From NCBI GenBank assembly GCA_964581385.1, contig CAZOOK010000059.1, positions 1 through 18,391 on the forward strand: DNA of 18,391 nucleotides. The letters are read 5' to 3'. The DNA comes from CAZOOK01 sp964581385 (GTDB lineage: Bacteria; Pseudomonadota; Gammaproteobacteria; Nevskiales; Nevskiaceae). The stretch's first letter is position 1, and every line of letters begins with the position of its first letter. The position numbers were made by a program, and so were the translations under genes. Positions 1 through 6,343 of this stretch are shown piece after piece. Below the pieces are notes generated by a model that worked only from the letters and a program-made list of their open reading frames with translations, ran no database searches and was not told where the DNA came from.

Positions 1-34
1 GATCGCTCACAACACACAACACAATTCGACGACG
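1..34 (+). promoter_or_regulatory. Leader/promoter of the RING-CH gene
   Basis: The leader has overlapping AACAC/ACACA pentamers followed by ACAATTCGACGACG directly before the ATG at 35. The AATT core lies 12 bases from the start codon, the same distance as in the leader of the RING gene at 17550. Close relatives of the block (ACACAATTCAACG, ACAACTCAACGACG) precede the genes starting at 3851 (minus) and 3903 (plus). This recurrence supports a viral promoter or initiator element. Whether it acts early or late cannot be told from sequence. Confidence 0.45.
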
Positions 35-778
35 ATGTCGGTCGACGTTCCCGTGTGTTTCGTGTGCTACGAAGACAAGCCGGACGGTTCGGGCGACAAG
101 CCCATGCGCATCTGCGCGTGCCGGTTCAAGTACGCACACCTCGCGTGCCTCGAAAGGTGGCGCGACAAGTGCGTGAACCCGAACAAGTGCGAGCTGTGCC
201 GGTGCACGTACGCGACGAGCATCGAGTACAAGCTCGTTCCGCGCGCGGCGTGCGCGTCCATCGCGCACCAAACGCGCAACCTCGTCGATTCCAAGACCGT
301 CACGGCGGCCGCGCTGTGCGTGTTGATCGCGTACGTCTCGCTCTTTCCGATGCGTTTCTTTGCACTCTACTCGCAGAGCACGAGCGACGGCGCTGGCGTT
401 CTGAATTGCGCTCTGCGCGCGCACGGCGACATTCTGATGGACTGCCTCGTCGTCGCCACCGACTTGTTCACGTCCAACTCGTTCGGATACATGTGCGCGG
501 AGCTTCCAGGCGCGCTCGCGGTCAACATGCCGACGAAGATTTGCGTCGAGGTCGTGTGCGTCGCCGCGTTCTTTTACTGGGCGAAAATAGCCGCGAACGC
601 GGTCGAGACCGACAACACGTGCGACGAGAACGAACAGGTGCACGCCGTCGTCGTGCACGTGATGCTGGCGGTGTACACGCGCCTCGCCGTGGCCATCGCA
701 CGCGCGGGCGGCGAATTTGGCGCGAGGATTCAACGCGTCCAGCCGCGCCCGATTCCGATTGCAAACGCGCGTGAATAA
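35..778 (+). CDS. RING-CH (MARCH-like) membrane E3 ubiquitin ligase
   Basis: The N-terminus is a RING-CH (C4HC3) finger. C8/C11, C27/C29, H35/C38 and C52/C55 supply the zinc ligands, with the Trp-containing helix expected of the family (RW at 41-42). Hydrophobic stretches follow at about 89-110, 134-143, 168-187 and 204-222, so the protein is membrane-embedded with the RING at the cytosolic N-terminus. Cellular MARCH and viral K3/K5-type proteins have this order and ubiquitinate membrane proteins, often immune receptors. They usually have two membrane helices; this one may have three or four. The start is chosen because the RING begins 8 residues in and a typical leader precedes it. The stop lies in GAATAATCACA, a string repeated at the stop of the SNF2 gene. 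The substrate is unknown. Confidence 0.85.
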   Translation: MSVDVPVCFVCYEDKPDGSGDKPMRICACRFKYAHLACLERWRDKCVNPNKCELCRCTYATSIEYKLVPRAACASIAHQTRNLVDSKTVTAAALCVLIAYVSLFPMRFFALYSQSTSDGAGVLNCALRAHGDILMDCLVVATDLFTSNSFGYMCAELPGALAVNMPTKICVEVVCVAAFFYWAKIAANAVETDNTCDENEQVHAVVVHVMLAVYTRLAVAIARAGGEFGARIQRVQPRPIPIANARE

Positions 779-814
779 TCACAATCACACCGAAACGTCG
801 TCGAGACCAGAGCG

Positions 815-1462
815 ATGAACGACGCTCCACCCACAACGCCTCGAGCCGACCCGGTTCGTCCGTTGATGCGCAGCGGCGGCGCGAACGGCTCCGATTCCGA
901 GTGGGCCGAGTGCGCCGCGCGCGAGGGGTTCCCGGTGCATCAAATCGTGTTCGAGGGACACCCAGCAGCAGGGCGAACGAATCACAAGGTCGCGACGCGC
1001 GCCGAGCTCGACGCGGTTCGGCCGGTTCTCGCGCGCGTGGCGCGGCGCGTCAACAAAAAGGTCCCTCGGCCCGGGTCGTACGCGTACGACCTGCTCGCGC
1101 GCAATGCGCTCGTCGTGGCGGGCGCGCACGCCGTGTACGCTGTCGGAACTCGCTCGACACCGGCGACTCCTGGCGCGCTCGGCGTCGACGGCGGTACGGG
1201 ATGGGCGTGCGAGCTGTACGTCGAGCAGTGCGAACACCCAAACTTGTTTCTGTTCGACCAGAGCGCGCACGTGAACGCGTGGTTCGTGTGGCTCGACGGA
1301 CTCTGGATGCGGTGCAAAGCGCCGATGTGGCCGGGCGCGATTCCTGTCCGATCGACGTGGGTCGGTATTGGGTCGCGCGACGTGACGGCGCAAGGACGAC
1401 AAGCGATTGTGGCGTGCGTCCGCCGCCCCGAACGCCCAACACCAGGAACACCGAACGAGTAA
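815..1462 (+). CDS. SLOG-fold-like putative nucleotide-binding protein
   Basis: The 215-residue protein has an N-terminal SGGANGSDSEW motif (20-30), the glycine-rich 'GGAxGxD' signature of SLOG/YspA/DprA-type Rossmannoid domains. It is followed by RN at 96-97, GGTGWA at 126-131, LFLFDQ at 144-149 and a C-terminal WVGIGSRDVTAQGRQAI block (182-198). From memory, this order matches a family of bacterial and viral orphan proteins with SGGADGAD, GGTxWAVQ, VYVFDQ and GTRxLTxxGR motifs. SLOG proteins bind, sense or process nucleotides or nucleotide-derived ligands, several in NAD-linked immune systems. The precise ligand and activity are unknown. It lies 36 bases after the RING-CH gene, with a leader containing AATCACAATCACAC. 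The family call rests on motif memory, not on a search. Confidence 0.65.
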   Translation: MNDAPPTTPRADPVRPLMRSGGANGSDSEWAECAAREGFPVHQIVFEGHPAAGRTNHKVATRAELDAVRPVLARVARRVNKKVPRPGSYAYDLLARNALVVAGAHAVYAVGTRSTPATPGALGVDGGTGWACELYVEQCEHPNLFLFDQSAHVNAWFVWLDGLWMRCKAPMWPGAIPVRSTWVGIGSRDVTAQGRQAIVACVRRPERPTPGTPNE

Positions 1463-1502
1463 ACCGACAATCACAACTCAACTCCGGCGGACACAATCGT
1501 CG

Positions 1503-2000
1503 ATGAGCTCGTCCTTGTGGTGGTCGATGACGACGGAGCAGGCGAACGACATCTTCAATGCGCCGAGCACGCTCGCCGAGGCTGAGCGCCGTCTCGACAC
1601 CGCCAAGACCGAGTTGTTGCGTGCACCTGCCCCTGTTCGTCCATCCGAGTGGGGCAGCCCCGAGGGCGTGCAGTACGTGGACTTTTCGACGGGACACGTG
1701 CACACTCGCCCGCAGTACAGTGCGCGCATGCGCGCGGAAGACGAGGAGCGCCACGCAAAGGCTGTCGAGCATGTGCGCGTGTGTCAGCGGTGGGTCGACG
1801 TGTACCGCTCGGTGGAGAGCAACCCCGACGCTTCGCGCCTGATGCACACGCGCGCGGAGATGGCCGAGACGCGCCGTCAAATCGAAGAGTTGAAGGCTCG
1901 ACAGAAGGCGCTGGCGCACGCGGCGTTTGAGGACATGAAGAACCTCGGACTCGCGCGTCGCGAGGTTCCGAGCAGCAACAACTACGCGTACCTCTGCTAG
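1503..2000 (+). CDS. Hypothetical protein, helical/coiled-coil
   Basis: The 165-residue protein is not recognised. The start at 1503 is preferred over an in-frame ATG at 1407, because 1407 lies inside the SLOG-like gene and 1503 has a typical leader (AATCACAACTCAACTCC, then ACACAATCG). Residues 1-40 are polar and helical (EQANDIFNAPSTLAEAERRL). A central GVQYVDFSTGHVHTRPQYSAR segment is followed by about 75 residues of charged helix (MRAEDEERHAKAV; MAETRRQIEELKARQKALAH), which suggests a coiled coil. It has no signal peptide or membrane segment. It ends 16 bases from the stop of the convergent gene on the minus strand. A virion or scaffold role is possible but there is no direct evidence. Confidence 0.75.
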   Translation: MSSSLWWSMTTEQANDIFNAPSTLAEAERRLDTAKTELLRAPAPVRPSEWGSPEGVQYVDFSTGHVHTRPQYSARMRAEDEERHAKAVEHVRVCQRWVDVYRSVESNPDASRLMHTRAEMAETRRQIEELKARQKALAHAAFEDMKNLGLARREVPSSNNYAYLC

Positions 2001-2016
2001 TGAGTGACGTGTGAAG

Positions 2017-2331
2017 TCAAGACGCTTTGCTCGTCCACGCCAACGTCCGTACGTTCGTTCCACCTCGGCGCGCAACGACGAGGGCGCGGTGGGCGTTGAC
2101 CGCCGCGAGCAGCGTCATCGCGACCACCAGCAACAGAGTCGTGACGACGATGCCCGTGCACATGTCCGCGACTGTGCCAGCGCACATGCCGCTCGCCGCG
2201 CCAATGACCGGGACGCAAAACGTGAGAAGTACAAAAGCCGCGGCAACGGCGGCCGAGTCGCGCGCCCGACGCACCGCTCCGCGGAGCGACCGCGGGAAAC
2301 ACCGCGCGTGCGCGCGACGCAACACGCGCAT
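2017..2331 (-). CDS. Small two-helix membrane protein
   Basis: This 104-residue orphan has an Arg-rich N-terminus (about 12 Arg in the first 24 residues) and two hydrophobic helices at about 27-46 and 58-80 separated by a Gly/Cys-containing loop. A basic tail (ALVVARRGGTNVR) follows. The topology is a hairpin, probably with both ends on the cytosolic side by the positive-inside rule. The frame also opens at a GTG at 2352, but the ATG at 2331 is chosen because it follows TCAATTCGAG and AAAACACACGCGA, typical of leaders here. It is divergent from the gene at 2380, with 48 bases shared by both leaders. No function can be assigned. Confidence 0.6.
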   Translation of the reverse strand: MRVLRRAHARCFPRSLRGAVRRARDSAAVAAAFVLLTFCVPVIGAASGMCAGTVADMCTGIVVTTLLLVVAMTLLAAVNAHRALVVARRGGTNVRTLAWTSKAS

Positions 2332-2379
2332 TCGCGTGTGTTTTCGCCTCACACTCGAATTGAATCACAGACAGGACCG
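2332..2379. promoter_or_regulatory. Shared divergent promoter with CTCGAATTGAA core
   Basis: This 48-base gap lies between the start at 2331 (minus) and the start at 2380 (plus). It contains CTCGAATTGAA at 2354-2364, which reads TTCAATTCGAG on the other strand, so both genes see an AATT-centred element 22-30 bases before their ATG. The same element precedes the exonuclease gene (TCAATTCGAGCAC). Promoter identity is inferred from recurrence. Confidence 0.4.
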
Positions 2380-2646
2380 ATGTCGGCGTCGCACCACCAC
2401 CCGCTCACGGGCGAGCAAATCTCGCTGATGCAGAGCGCGACCGATCACGAGAAGGAGTACCTCATGTTTTTGAACATGTTGCGCGCGCTGCGAAATGTGG
2501 ACGAGGAACGCATCAAGGACGCCATTCGATTGCTTGAACTCGCGACGATGCAGGCGCGTCGGGCCGTGAGCGAGGGCAACTTTGCCCCCGCGCCTGCGTC
2601 TGCGCCTGTGCCTGCGCCCGACGAGTCGCAGACCATCGAGCAGTGA
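2380..2646 (+). CDS. Small hypothetical protein with Ala/Pro tail
   Basis: The 88-residue protein opens with MSASHHHPLTGEQISLMQ. A predicted helical domain spans about 10-66 (EKEYLMFLNMLRALRN, then IKDAIRLLELATMQARRAV), followed by a low-complexity Pro/Ala tail (APAPASAPVPAPDESQTIEQ). The hydrophobic heptads suggest a helical bundle or an oligomerising adaptor. A longer frame upstream is rejected because it is Arg-rich and covers the antisense membrane gene. The gene converges on NADAR, with 67 bases between the stops. No family is recognised. Confidence 0.7.
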   Translation: MSASHHHPLTGEQISLMQSATDHEKEYLMFLNMLRALRNVDEERIKDAIRLLELATMQARRAVSEGNFAPAPASAPVPAPDESQTIEQ

Positions 2647-2713
2647 GCGAGCGCAACGAGGCGAGAGAGGCGTGACGTTCTGTCGTGGTGGTTGCGACCG
2701 AGCCGATTCTTTC

Positions 2714-3298
2714 TCACTCCACCCTCGCGCGCTTCGTCTCTTGCCCCTCGCTCTTGTACGCGAGTTTCGCGCGCACGCGCATGAGCGCCTTGCCGAGAAG
2801 ATTCTTTCCGCGCCACTGCGCCGGATCTTGCGCTCGCGGGTCCGCGGCCGCCAGTCCGATTCCCCACTGTCGGTCGACCGGGCTCGCTTCCGCGATCAGC
2901 GCGTCGCCTGTATCGAGCAGAGCGCCGCGAAGAACGTGGCTCGACGTGAACTTTGCGAACAAAACGTCCTCCATGTACTGCTCGCGCACATCGTCCCACT
3001 CCTTCGCGTCAAACGGCTTGACCTTGCGCCCGAGCGTTCGCGCCGTGTACGGCGTTTTAGACGCCACGATGTCGTCCATCGTGCGCGAGTCCAAAAAGTG
3101 CTTGGCCTTCTCCCACACGAACGCTTGCTCCGAGCTCAACATGAGCACGCCGTGGTACGAGAACTTGCACGGATAAAAGTTGGAGAATACGCTCGCTTTG
3201 GTGTAAAACAGGACGATGCGCGGATTGGACGCAACAGCGTCCGCGACCGGGACGGCGGCAGCAGCAGCGGCAGGAGCGGCGGAGATCTCGCTCGACAT
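2714..3298 (-). CDS. NADAR (YbiA-like) N-glycosidase family protein
   Basis: The 194-residue protein has nearly all NADAR hallmarks: SNFYP (39-43), SSEQAFVWEKAKHF (55-68, with conserved Glu57), the TPYTARTLGRKV block (82-93), WGIGLAAADP (145-154) and GKNLLGKALMRVR (164-176). Known relatives are YbiA/RibX, which cleaves the N-glycosidic bond of early riboflavin intermediates. NADAR enzymes have also been reported to remove ADP-ribose from guanine in DNA, and the family recurs in conflict systems. The first about 25 residues are an Ala-rich leader (PVADAV) and the C-terminus is basic (ETKRARVE). The ATG at 3298 is chosen over an in-frame ATG at 3382, which would begin in a CA repeat. It is preceded by AACACAACACAAGACACGAC. 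Family certain, substrate unknown. Confidence 0.92.
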   Translation of the reverse strand: MSSEISAAPAAAAAAVPVADAVASNPRIVLFYTKASVFSNFYPCKFSYHGVLMLSSEQAFVWEKAKHFLDSRTMDDIVASKTPYTARTLGRKVKPFDAKEWDDVREQYMEDVLFAKFTSSHVLRGALLDTGDALIAEASPVDRQWGIGLAAADPRAQDPAQWRGKNLLGKALMRVRAKLAYKSEGQETKRARVE

Positions 3299-3361
3299 TC
3301 CTCGTCGTGTCTTGTGTTGTGTTTTTCGTACGCGTCGGTTGACCAGCACGCGCCGCGCTCG

Positions 3362-3386
3362 CACGCACACACACGCACACACACAC
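3362..3386. repeat. CA-rich microsatellite
   Basis: The run is an alternating CA/CG tract (ACGCACACACACGCACACAC and following) immediately beyond the stop of the minus-strand gene ending at 3387. Similar tracts follow the stops at about 5020, 15040 and 18200. Confidence 0.8.
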
Positions 3387-3851
3387 CTACTGCTGCGTGG
3401 CCATCAACGACAACGCAAACGTCATGAACGCTTCCGATGCCTTGAAGAGGAGCTTCGCGCGATCATCTGGAACCGCGCACTTTCGCGCGTCTTCGTCCAG
3501 CTTCATGCTGTACTCGTACGCCTCCTTCGCAGTCTTGAAATTGTTGTTGCAAGCGAACGCCGCACGTATCGGATCATGGACGGCGTTCGCGACTGACCGC
3601 GGATGCGCGCGTTGCTTGAGCTTGTCGAGGTCCGTGAGCACCTTCTTCATCGACGGACCACCGTCGGCGTGTCCGTCGTAGACGGGACCGGTCTCTGCGA
3701 CCGCGGCCTCTGGCGTCGGCGCCGGCTTCTCATCCGACGCGGGCGACGCTGGCACGACCCGCGTTCCATGGTACGTCAACGGAGAGAACGAGCTGGAGGA
3801 CGCGACCTGTACCGGGACATCTGCAGCGGCGGGAACGGCGGGAGTCGACAT
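3387..3851 (-). CDS. Hypothetical protein, Pro/Ala-rich N-terminus and helical C-terminus
   Basis: The 154-residue orphan starts with a disordered Ala/Pro/Ser-rich half (MSTPAVPAAADVPVQVASSS). A compact helical half from about residue 68 follows (MKKVLTDLDKLKQRAH; NNNFKTAKEAYEYSMKLDED; AKLLFKASEAFMTFALSLMA). The C-terminal part could resemble a short helical-repeat or MIT/TPR-like bundle, but I do not recognise a family. The start is supported by a strong leader, with three AACAC-type pentamers and then AATTCAACGCGACGCG. It is divergent from the small membrane gene at 3903. The N-terminal VPV segment resembles those of the NADAR and 15677 proteins. Confidence 0.75.
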   Translation of the reverse strand: MSTPAVPAAADVPVQVASSSSFSPLTYHGTRVVPASPASDEKPAPTPEAAVAETGPVYDGHADGGPSMKKVLTDLDKLKQRAHPRSVANAVHDPIRAAFACNNNFKTAKEAYEYSMKLDEDARKCAVPDDRAKLLFKASEAFMTFALSLMATQQ

Positions 3852-3902
3852 TCGAGTCGCGTCGCGTTGAATTGTGTTGTGTTGTGTTACAACTCAACGA
3901 CG
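3852..3902. promoter_or_regulatory. Divergent promoter with TGTGT/ACACA pentamers
   Basis: The 51-base gap between two divergent starts holds TTGAATTGTGTTGTGTTGTG and then ACAACTCAACGACG before the plus ATG. Read on the minus strand, it gives ACACAACACAATTCAACGCG. Both strands therefore carry the recurrent pentamers and a CAACG box close to the ATG. Promoter role inferred. Confidence 0.45.
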
Positions 3903-4190
3903 ATGCCGCCTCACCCGCGCGACGAGCCGCTGAACATATCGATCGCCTTGGTGATGTTGTCCGCGTTCGACACGTTTGCGGTGACGAACGACACGATTCC
4001 GGAAAAGTCCATGTGTTTCTGGTGGCGCACAACGTACGTCATGATGTTCATCGCGTGGATCGTCTCATACAATTGCATCGACCACGACGCGCGGCGAGCG
4101 ACGTTTGCATGCGCGGCGCAAGACCGCGAACGCGAACGCGAACAAAGCGAACGCGAACGTCGTGAAGCCGTTCTTGGTCACGAGCCATAA
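3903..4190 (+). CDS. Small membrane-hairpin protein with charged tail
   Basis: The 95-residue protein has two hydrophobic segments (about 11-27 and 43-58) joined by NDTIPEKSMCFWWRT, then DHDARRATFAC and a strongly charged tail (DREREREQSERERR). The tail is encoded by a GCGAAC hexamer repeat at about 4125-4158. The layout (hairpin, then a DxxRRAT-like motif, then a charged helix) resembles the protein at 6344. The start is chosen because ACAACTCAACGACG precedes it; the in-frame extension upstream is antisense to the neighbouring gene. It is followed after 16 bases by another two-helix membrane gene. Function unknown; an envelope or host-membrane role is plausible. Confidence 0.6.
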   Translation: MPPHPRDEPLNISIALVMLSAFDTFAVTNDTIPEKSMCFWWRTTYVMMFIAWIVSYNCIDHDARRATFACAAQDREREREQSERERREAVLGHEP

Positions 4191-4206
4191 TTGAAATCAT
4201 TCATCG

Positions 4207-4581
4207 ATGGTCAACGTGCGCTCGCGCCCCGAACGGCGCTTCTTGCGCGCGCGGGCGCGCGGGGCGGCGCGAGCCGTTCTCGGCGGCCAAGAGTATGTCG
4301 TTGAGTTCAGCGGTGTTTTGCAGCAACATCACTGGGGGATGCGCGCGCTGGAGTTCGTGCGCACGGCGGCGGTCGCCTTCGCCGACGTCACGATTGTGGG
4401 GTTCGTGATCCTCGCTGTGTGGTACCCGCACAGAGTCGATTGGAGTACCTTGCTGTACAAGTATCTCATCCTGTGCGTTACGTTGCTGATCTGGCAGGCC
4501 GTTTACATTGCCGATTGGTGCAACGCGGTCACCGCAACGCTCGTGCATCCGAGTACGATCTCGGACGACACAAGCGATTGA
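4207..4581 (+). CDS. Two-helix membrane protein
   Basis: The 124-residue orphan has a basic N-terminus (RSRPERRFLRARARGAAR), hydrophobic helices at about 53-73 (FVRTAAVAFADVTIVGFVIL) and 82-102 (LLYKYLILCVTLLIWQAVY), and a short acidic tail (STISDDTSD). The ATG at 4207 is chosen for its leader (ATAATTGAAATCATTCATCG). An alternative start at 4339 (MRALEF) would remove the basic region and keep both helices. It sits in a run of three small membrane genes with 16-25 base gaps, which suggests related functions. Confidence 0.6.
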   Translation: MVNVRSRPERRFLRARARGAARAVLGGQEYVVEFSGVLQQHHWGMRALEFVRTAAVAFADVTIVGFVILAVWYPHRVDWSTLLYKYLILCVTLLIWQAVYIADWCNAVTATLVHPSTISDDTSD

Positions 4582-4606
4582 CGCTCGCGCTCGTGCGTCG
4601 TCGCTC

Positions 4607-4999
4607 ATGCCGTTCGCTCTAGTCGAGGCATTCTGCTTCATGTCTCCGTTATTTGCTTTTCTTCTCGTTGTTAACGTGAGACCAGTTGGACGTCGCGGAC
4701 AATTGACGCTGTGGGTCGCGTTGGTGAGCTTCACGACGTTCGTCACGTGCGTCTCGATCTGGTCGTTCGTCGCCGATGCGAGACGAGACGCAGAGACGTT
4801 GCGCGTCGCAGCAACTCAATCGCCGTTCGTCGCCAGAACCATTGCGGCAGAGTTTCGTTGGCGACACTCGGGGGATTTCGAGTGGATGCGCGTTGGCGCC
4901 AAATTTCATACCGCGAACGACGTACAGAACTGGTGCGACGACTTGAGCCAGATGTCGCTTGGGACGACGGTTGCAGAAACGACGTGCGTGCGACTCTGA
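4607..4999 (+). CDS. Two-helix membrane protein with Cys-containing C-terminal domain
   Basis: The 130-residue orphan has an N-terminal hydrophobic helix (about 5-24), a short basic loop (RPVGRRGQ), a second helix (33-55) and then ADARRDAETLRVAA. A folded tail of about 65 residues with Cys110 and Cys127 (NDVQNWCDDL; VAETTCVRL) could be a lumenal or virion-exterior domain. An in-frame ATG at 4508 is rejected because it overlaps the previous gene and adds a basic non-membrane stretch. The DARR motif after helix 2 matches the protein at 3903. The gene converges on the exonuclease, with 38 bases between stops including a CA tract. Confidence 0.6.
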   Translation: MPFALVEAFCFMSPLFAFLLVVNVRPVGRRGQLTLWVALVSFTTFVTCVSIWSFVADARRDAETLRVAATQSPFVARTIAAEFRWRHSGDFEWMRVGAKFHTANDVQNWCDDLSQMSLGTTVAETTCVRL

Positions 5000-5014
5000 A
5001 CCACCGCCTCGCTT

Positions 5015-5036
5015 CACACACACGCACACGCACTCG
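5015..5036. repeat. CA-rich tract between convergent genes
   Basis: The string TTCACACACACGCACACGCA lies between the stop at 4999 and the minus-strand stop at 5038. It may mark 3' ends, because similar tracts recur after other stops. I see no hairpin. Confidence 0.6.
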
Positions 5037-5037
5037 T

Positions 5038-5685
5038 CTAGACGGTGAGCTCGAGCGAGCGCTGGTGGAGCGTGCGCATGACCCACGCCGCGCGCAGCGC
5101 AATGGCCGCGGCGTCGTCGGCCGCGTCGTGCGTGTGCGTGAACTCGAACATCGGCTCGACCTCGACGCCGAGCGCGCGGAGCGACGCGGCCTTGGCCGAC
5201 GCCTCGGGGTCGCACTCGCCCGCGAGGCCGAGGTACCAGCTCCCCACGTCGAGCACGTCCGTGCGCACGGGCTGGCCGTCGCGCTCAAAGATGTAAAAGT
5301 GCGAACGGTCGCCGAGCAGCCAATCGAGCCACGCGAGGTCGAACCCCGCCGTGTCGGTGACGAGGCGCGTGTCGCCGCCGGCCGGGACGCGCGCGCGCAC
5401 CCACGCCAACAAGTTGCTCGCCACCTGATCCGCAGAAGGAGCGGCAGCGACGCCCGCCTTGGCCTTGTCAAAGAGCTCGGGGTGCTTGCTCCAGAACTCG
5501 TCGACGCAGCGCTTCTCCCAAACGGTTCCGGGCGGCTGCGCGACGTACGACGAGAAGCGCGCGAGAACAGCGCCGCTTTGGACCTCGACGAGCGCGAGCC
5601 CGACCTGGATCAAAAAGTTCGAGCGCAATCCCTGGCCCGACGCCTCGACGTCGAGCGCCAACAAGTAACGCGGAACACCGCTCAT
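5038..5685 (-). CDS. DEDDh-family 3'-5' exonuclease (RNase H-like fold)
   Basis: The 215-residue protein has the three Exo motifs of DnaQ-like nucleases. Exo I is LLALDVEASG with D12 and E14. Exo II is VTDTAGFDLAWLD (109-121), in which D111 or D116 is the metal ligand. Exo III is THTHDAADDA with H186 and D191, the HxxxxD spacing of the DEDDh class. The length and single-domain layout match stand-alone exonucleases of large DNA viruses, which trim 3' ends of DNA or RNA during replication, repair or degradation of host nucleic acid. The substrate cannot be told. The start is supported by TCAATTCGAGCAC 21 bases upstream. It is followed downstream by a convergent membrane gene. Confidence 0.85.
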   Translation of the reverse strand: MSGVPRYLLALDVEASGQGLRSNFLIQVGLALVEVQSGAVLARFSSYVAQPPGTVWEKRCVDEFWSKHPELFDKAKAGVAAAPSADQVASNLLAWVRARVPAGGDTRLVTDTAGFDLAWLDWLLGDRSHFYIFERDGQPVRTDVLDVGSWYLGLAGECDPEASAKAASLRALGVEVEPMFEFTHTHDAADDAAAIALRAAWVMRTLHQRSLELTV

Positions 5686-5724
5686 CGACTCGTGCGTGCT
5701 CGAATTGAGATGTGTTGGCCGATG

Positions 5725-5880
5725 CTAACACGTGACACCGCGTCGATCCTTTCGGATCATGTCCACCCACAACCACACGGAGAGCGTCCAGAGAAGAGCT
5801 TGAAACGGGAACGTGAACGACTCTGCAAACTGAACCCACGCCGTCGTGTCGGCGCTGGTCCTGATCTCGCAATCGGTCAT
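5725..5880 (-). CDS. 51-residue single-pass membrane protein
   Basis: This very small gene reads MTDCEIRTSADTTAWVQFAE and then a hydrophobic Trp-rich helix at about 21-39 (FTFPFQALLWTLSVWLWV), ending in a basic cytosolic-type tail (RKDRRG). The frame is open much further upstream, but only as Arg-rich sequence antisense to or overlapping the next gene. The ATG at 5880 has the leader ACACAACGCAACGCGACGCG, which nearly matches the leader of the gene starting at 3851. That similarity is the main reason to call such a short gene. It lies between the exonuclease (39 bases) and the DUF7448-like gene (32 bases), all on the same strand. Function unknown. Confidence 0.55.
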   Translation of the reverse strand: MTDCEIRTSADTTAWVQFAESFTFPFQALLWTLSVWLWVDMIRKDRRGVTC

Positions 5881-5912
5881 GTCGCGTCGCGTCCGCGTCG
5901 CGTTGCGTTGTG

Positions 5913-6317
5913 TCACACCGACGTGTTCAACGAAACACCCAAAGGATGACCGACGCCGTACGACGACGTGGCGACCACGTGGTGGGCGTAATACCCGTTG
6001 TGCGAGTTGCACGCGACGAGCGACACGGGCGGTCCGTCGGCAAAGTGAAGCGTGACGGTCACCGCGTAATCGTTGTCGCCCACGACGTCCGCGTCTTGGT
6101 CTATGTCGAAGCGAACAACCACGCGACCGCGCATCTCGACGAGCTCGGTTTTGTCGACGATGAGCCGCGCGTTCTCGCAACAATCTTGTCTCATGTCGAG
6201 CACCATCTCGAAATCTTCTCCGTCGGTGAACGTCACGAGCACCGACGCTTCGTCGCTCGTTTGTTCGTCGTACGAGTACACGGCGCTCGCAACGACGCCG
6301 CACGCGTGCGCGCTCAT
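5913..6317 (-). CDS. DUF7448-like phage-type protein
   Basis: The 134-residue soluble protein has the two landmarks I associate with the phage family DUF7448. One is a DCCE motif (DMRQDCCENARLIVD, 41-55) soon after a predicted strand. The other is a C-terminal NGYYAHHV (107-114) after alternating beta strands (YAVTVTLHFADGPPVSLVAC). Family members in bacteriophages are of unknown function; the paired DCCE and NGYYS..V motifs are usually the most conserved parts. An upstream in-frame ATG at 6326 adds only three residues. The chosen ATG at 6317 is divergent from the gene at 6344, with 26 bases between starts. The family call is from memory of motif order, without a search. Confidence 0.6.
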   Translation of the reverse strand: MSAHACGVVASAVYSYDEQTSDEASVLVTFTDGEDFEMVLDMRQDCCENARLIVDKTELVEMRGRVVVRFDIDQDADVVGDNDYAVTVTLHFADGPPVSLVACNSHNGYYAHHVVATSSYGVGHPLGVSLNTSV

Positions 6318-6343
6318 ATCACACACTTCAACGTTGGAGAAAT
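6318..6343. promoter_or_regulatory. 26-base divergent promoter region
   Basis: The starts at 6317 (minus) and 6344 (plus) are separated by only 26 bases, including CTTCAACGTTGGAG, a near-palindrome whose CAACG box is seen in other leaders on both strands. Any initiation elements for the two genes must overlap. Confidence 0.35.

Noticed and set aside
2011..2379. Plus-strand extension upstream of the gene at 2380
   Set aside because: The translation is Arg/His-rich and antisense to a protein with clear membrane helices. A typical leader sits right before 2380.
4711..5949. Plus-strand 412-codon frame opposite the exonuclease
   Set aside because: Arg-rich shadow; the minus strand has all three DEDDh motifs.
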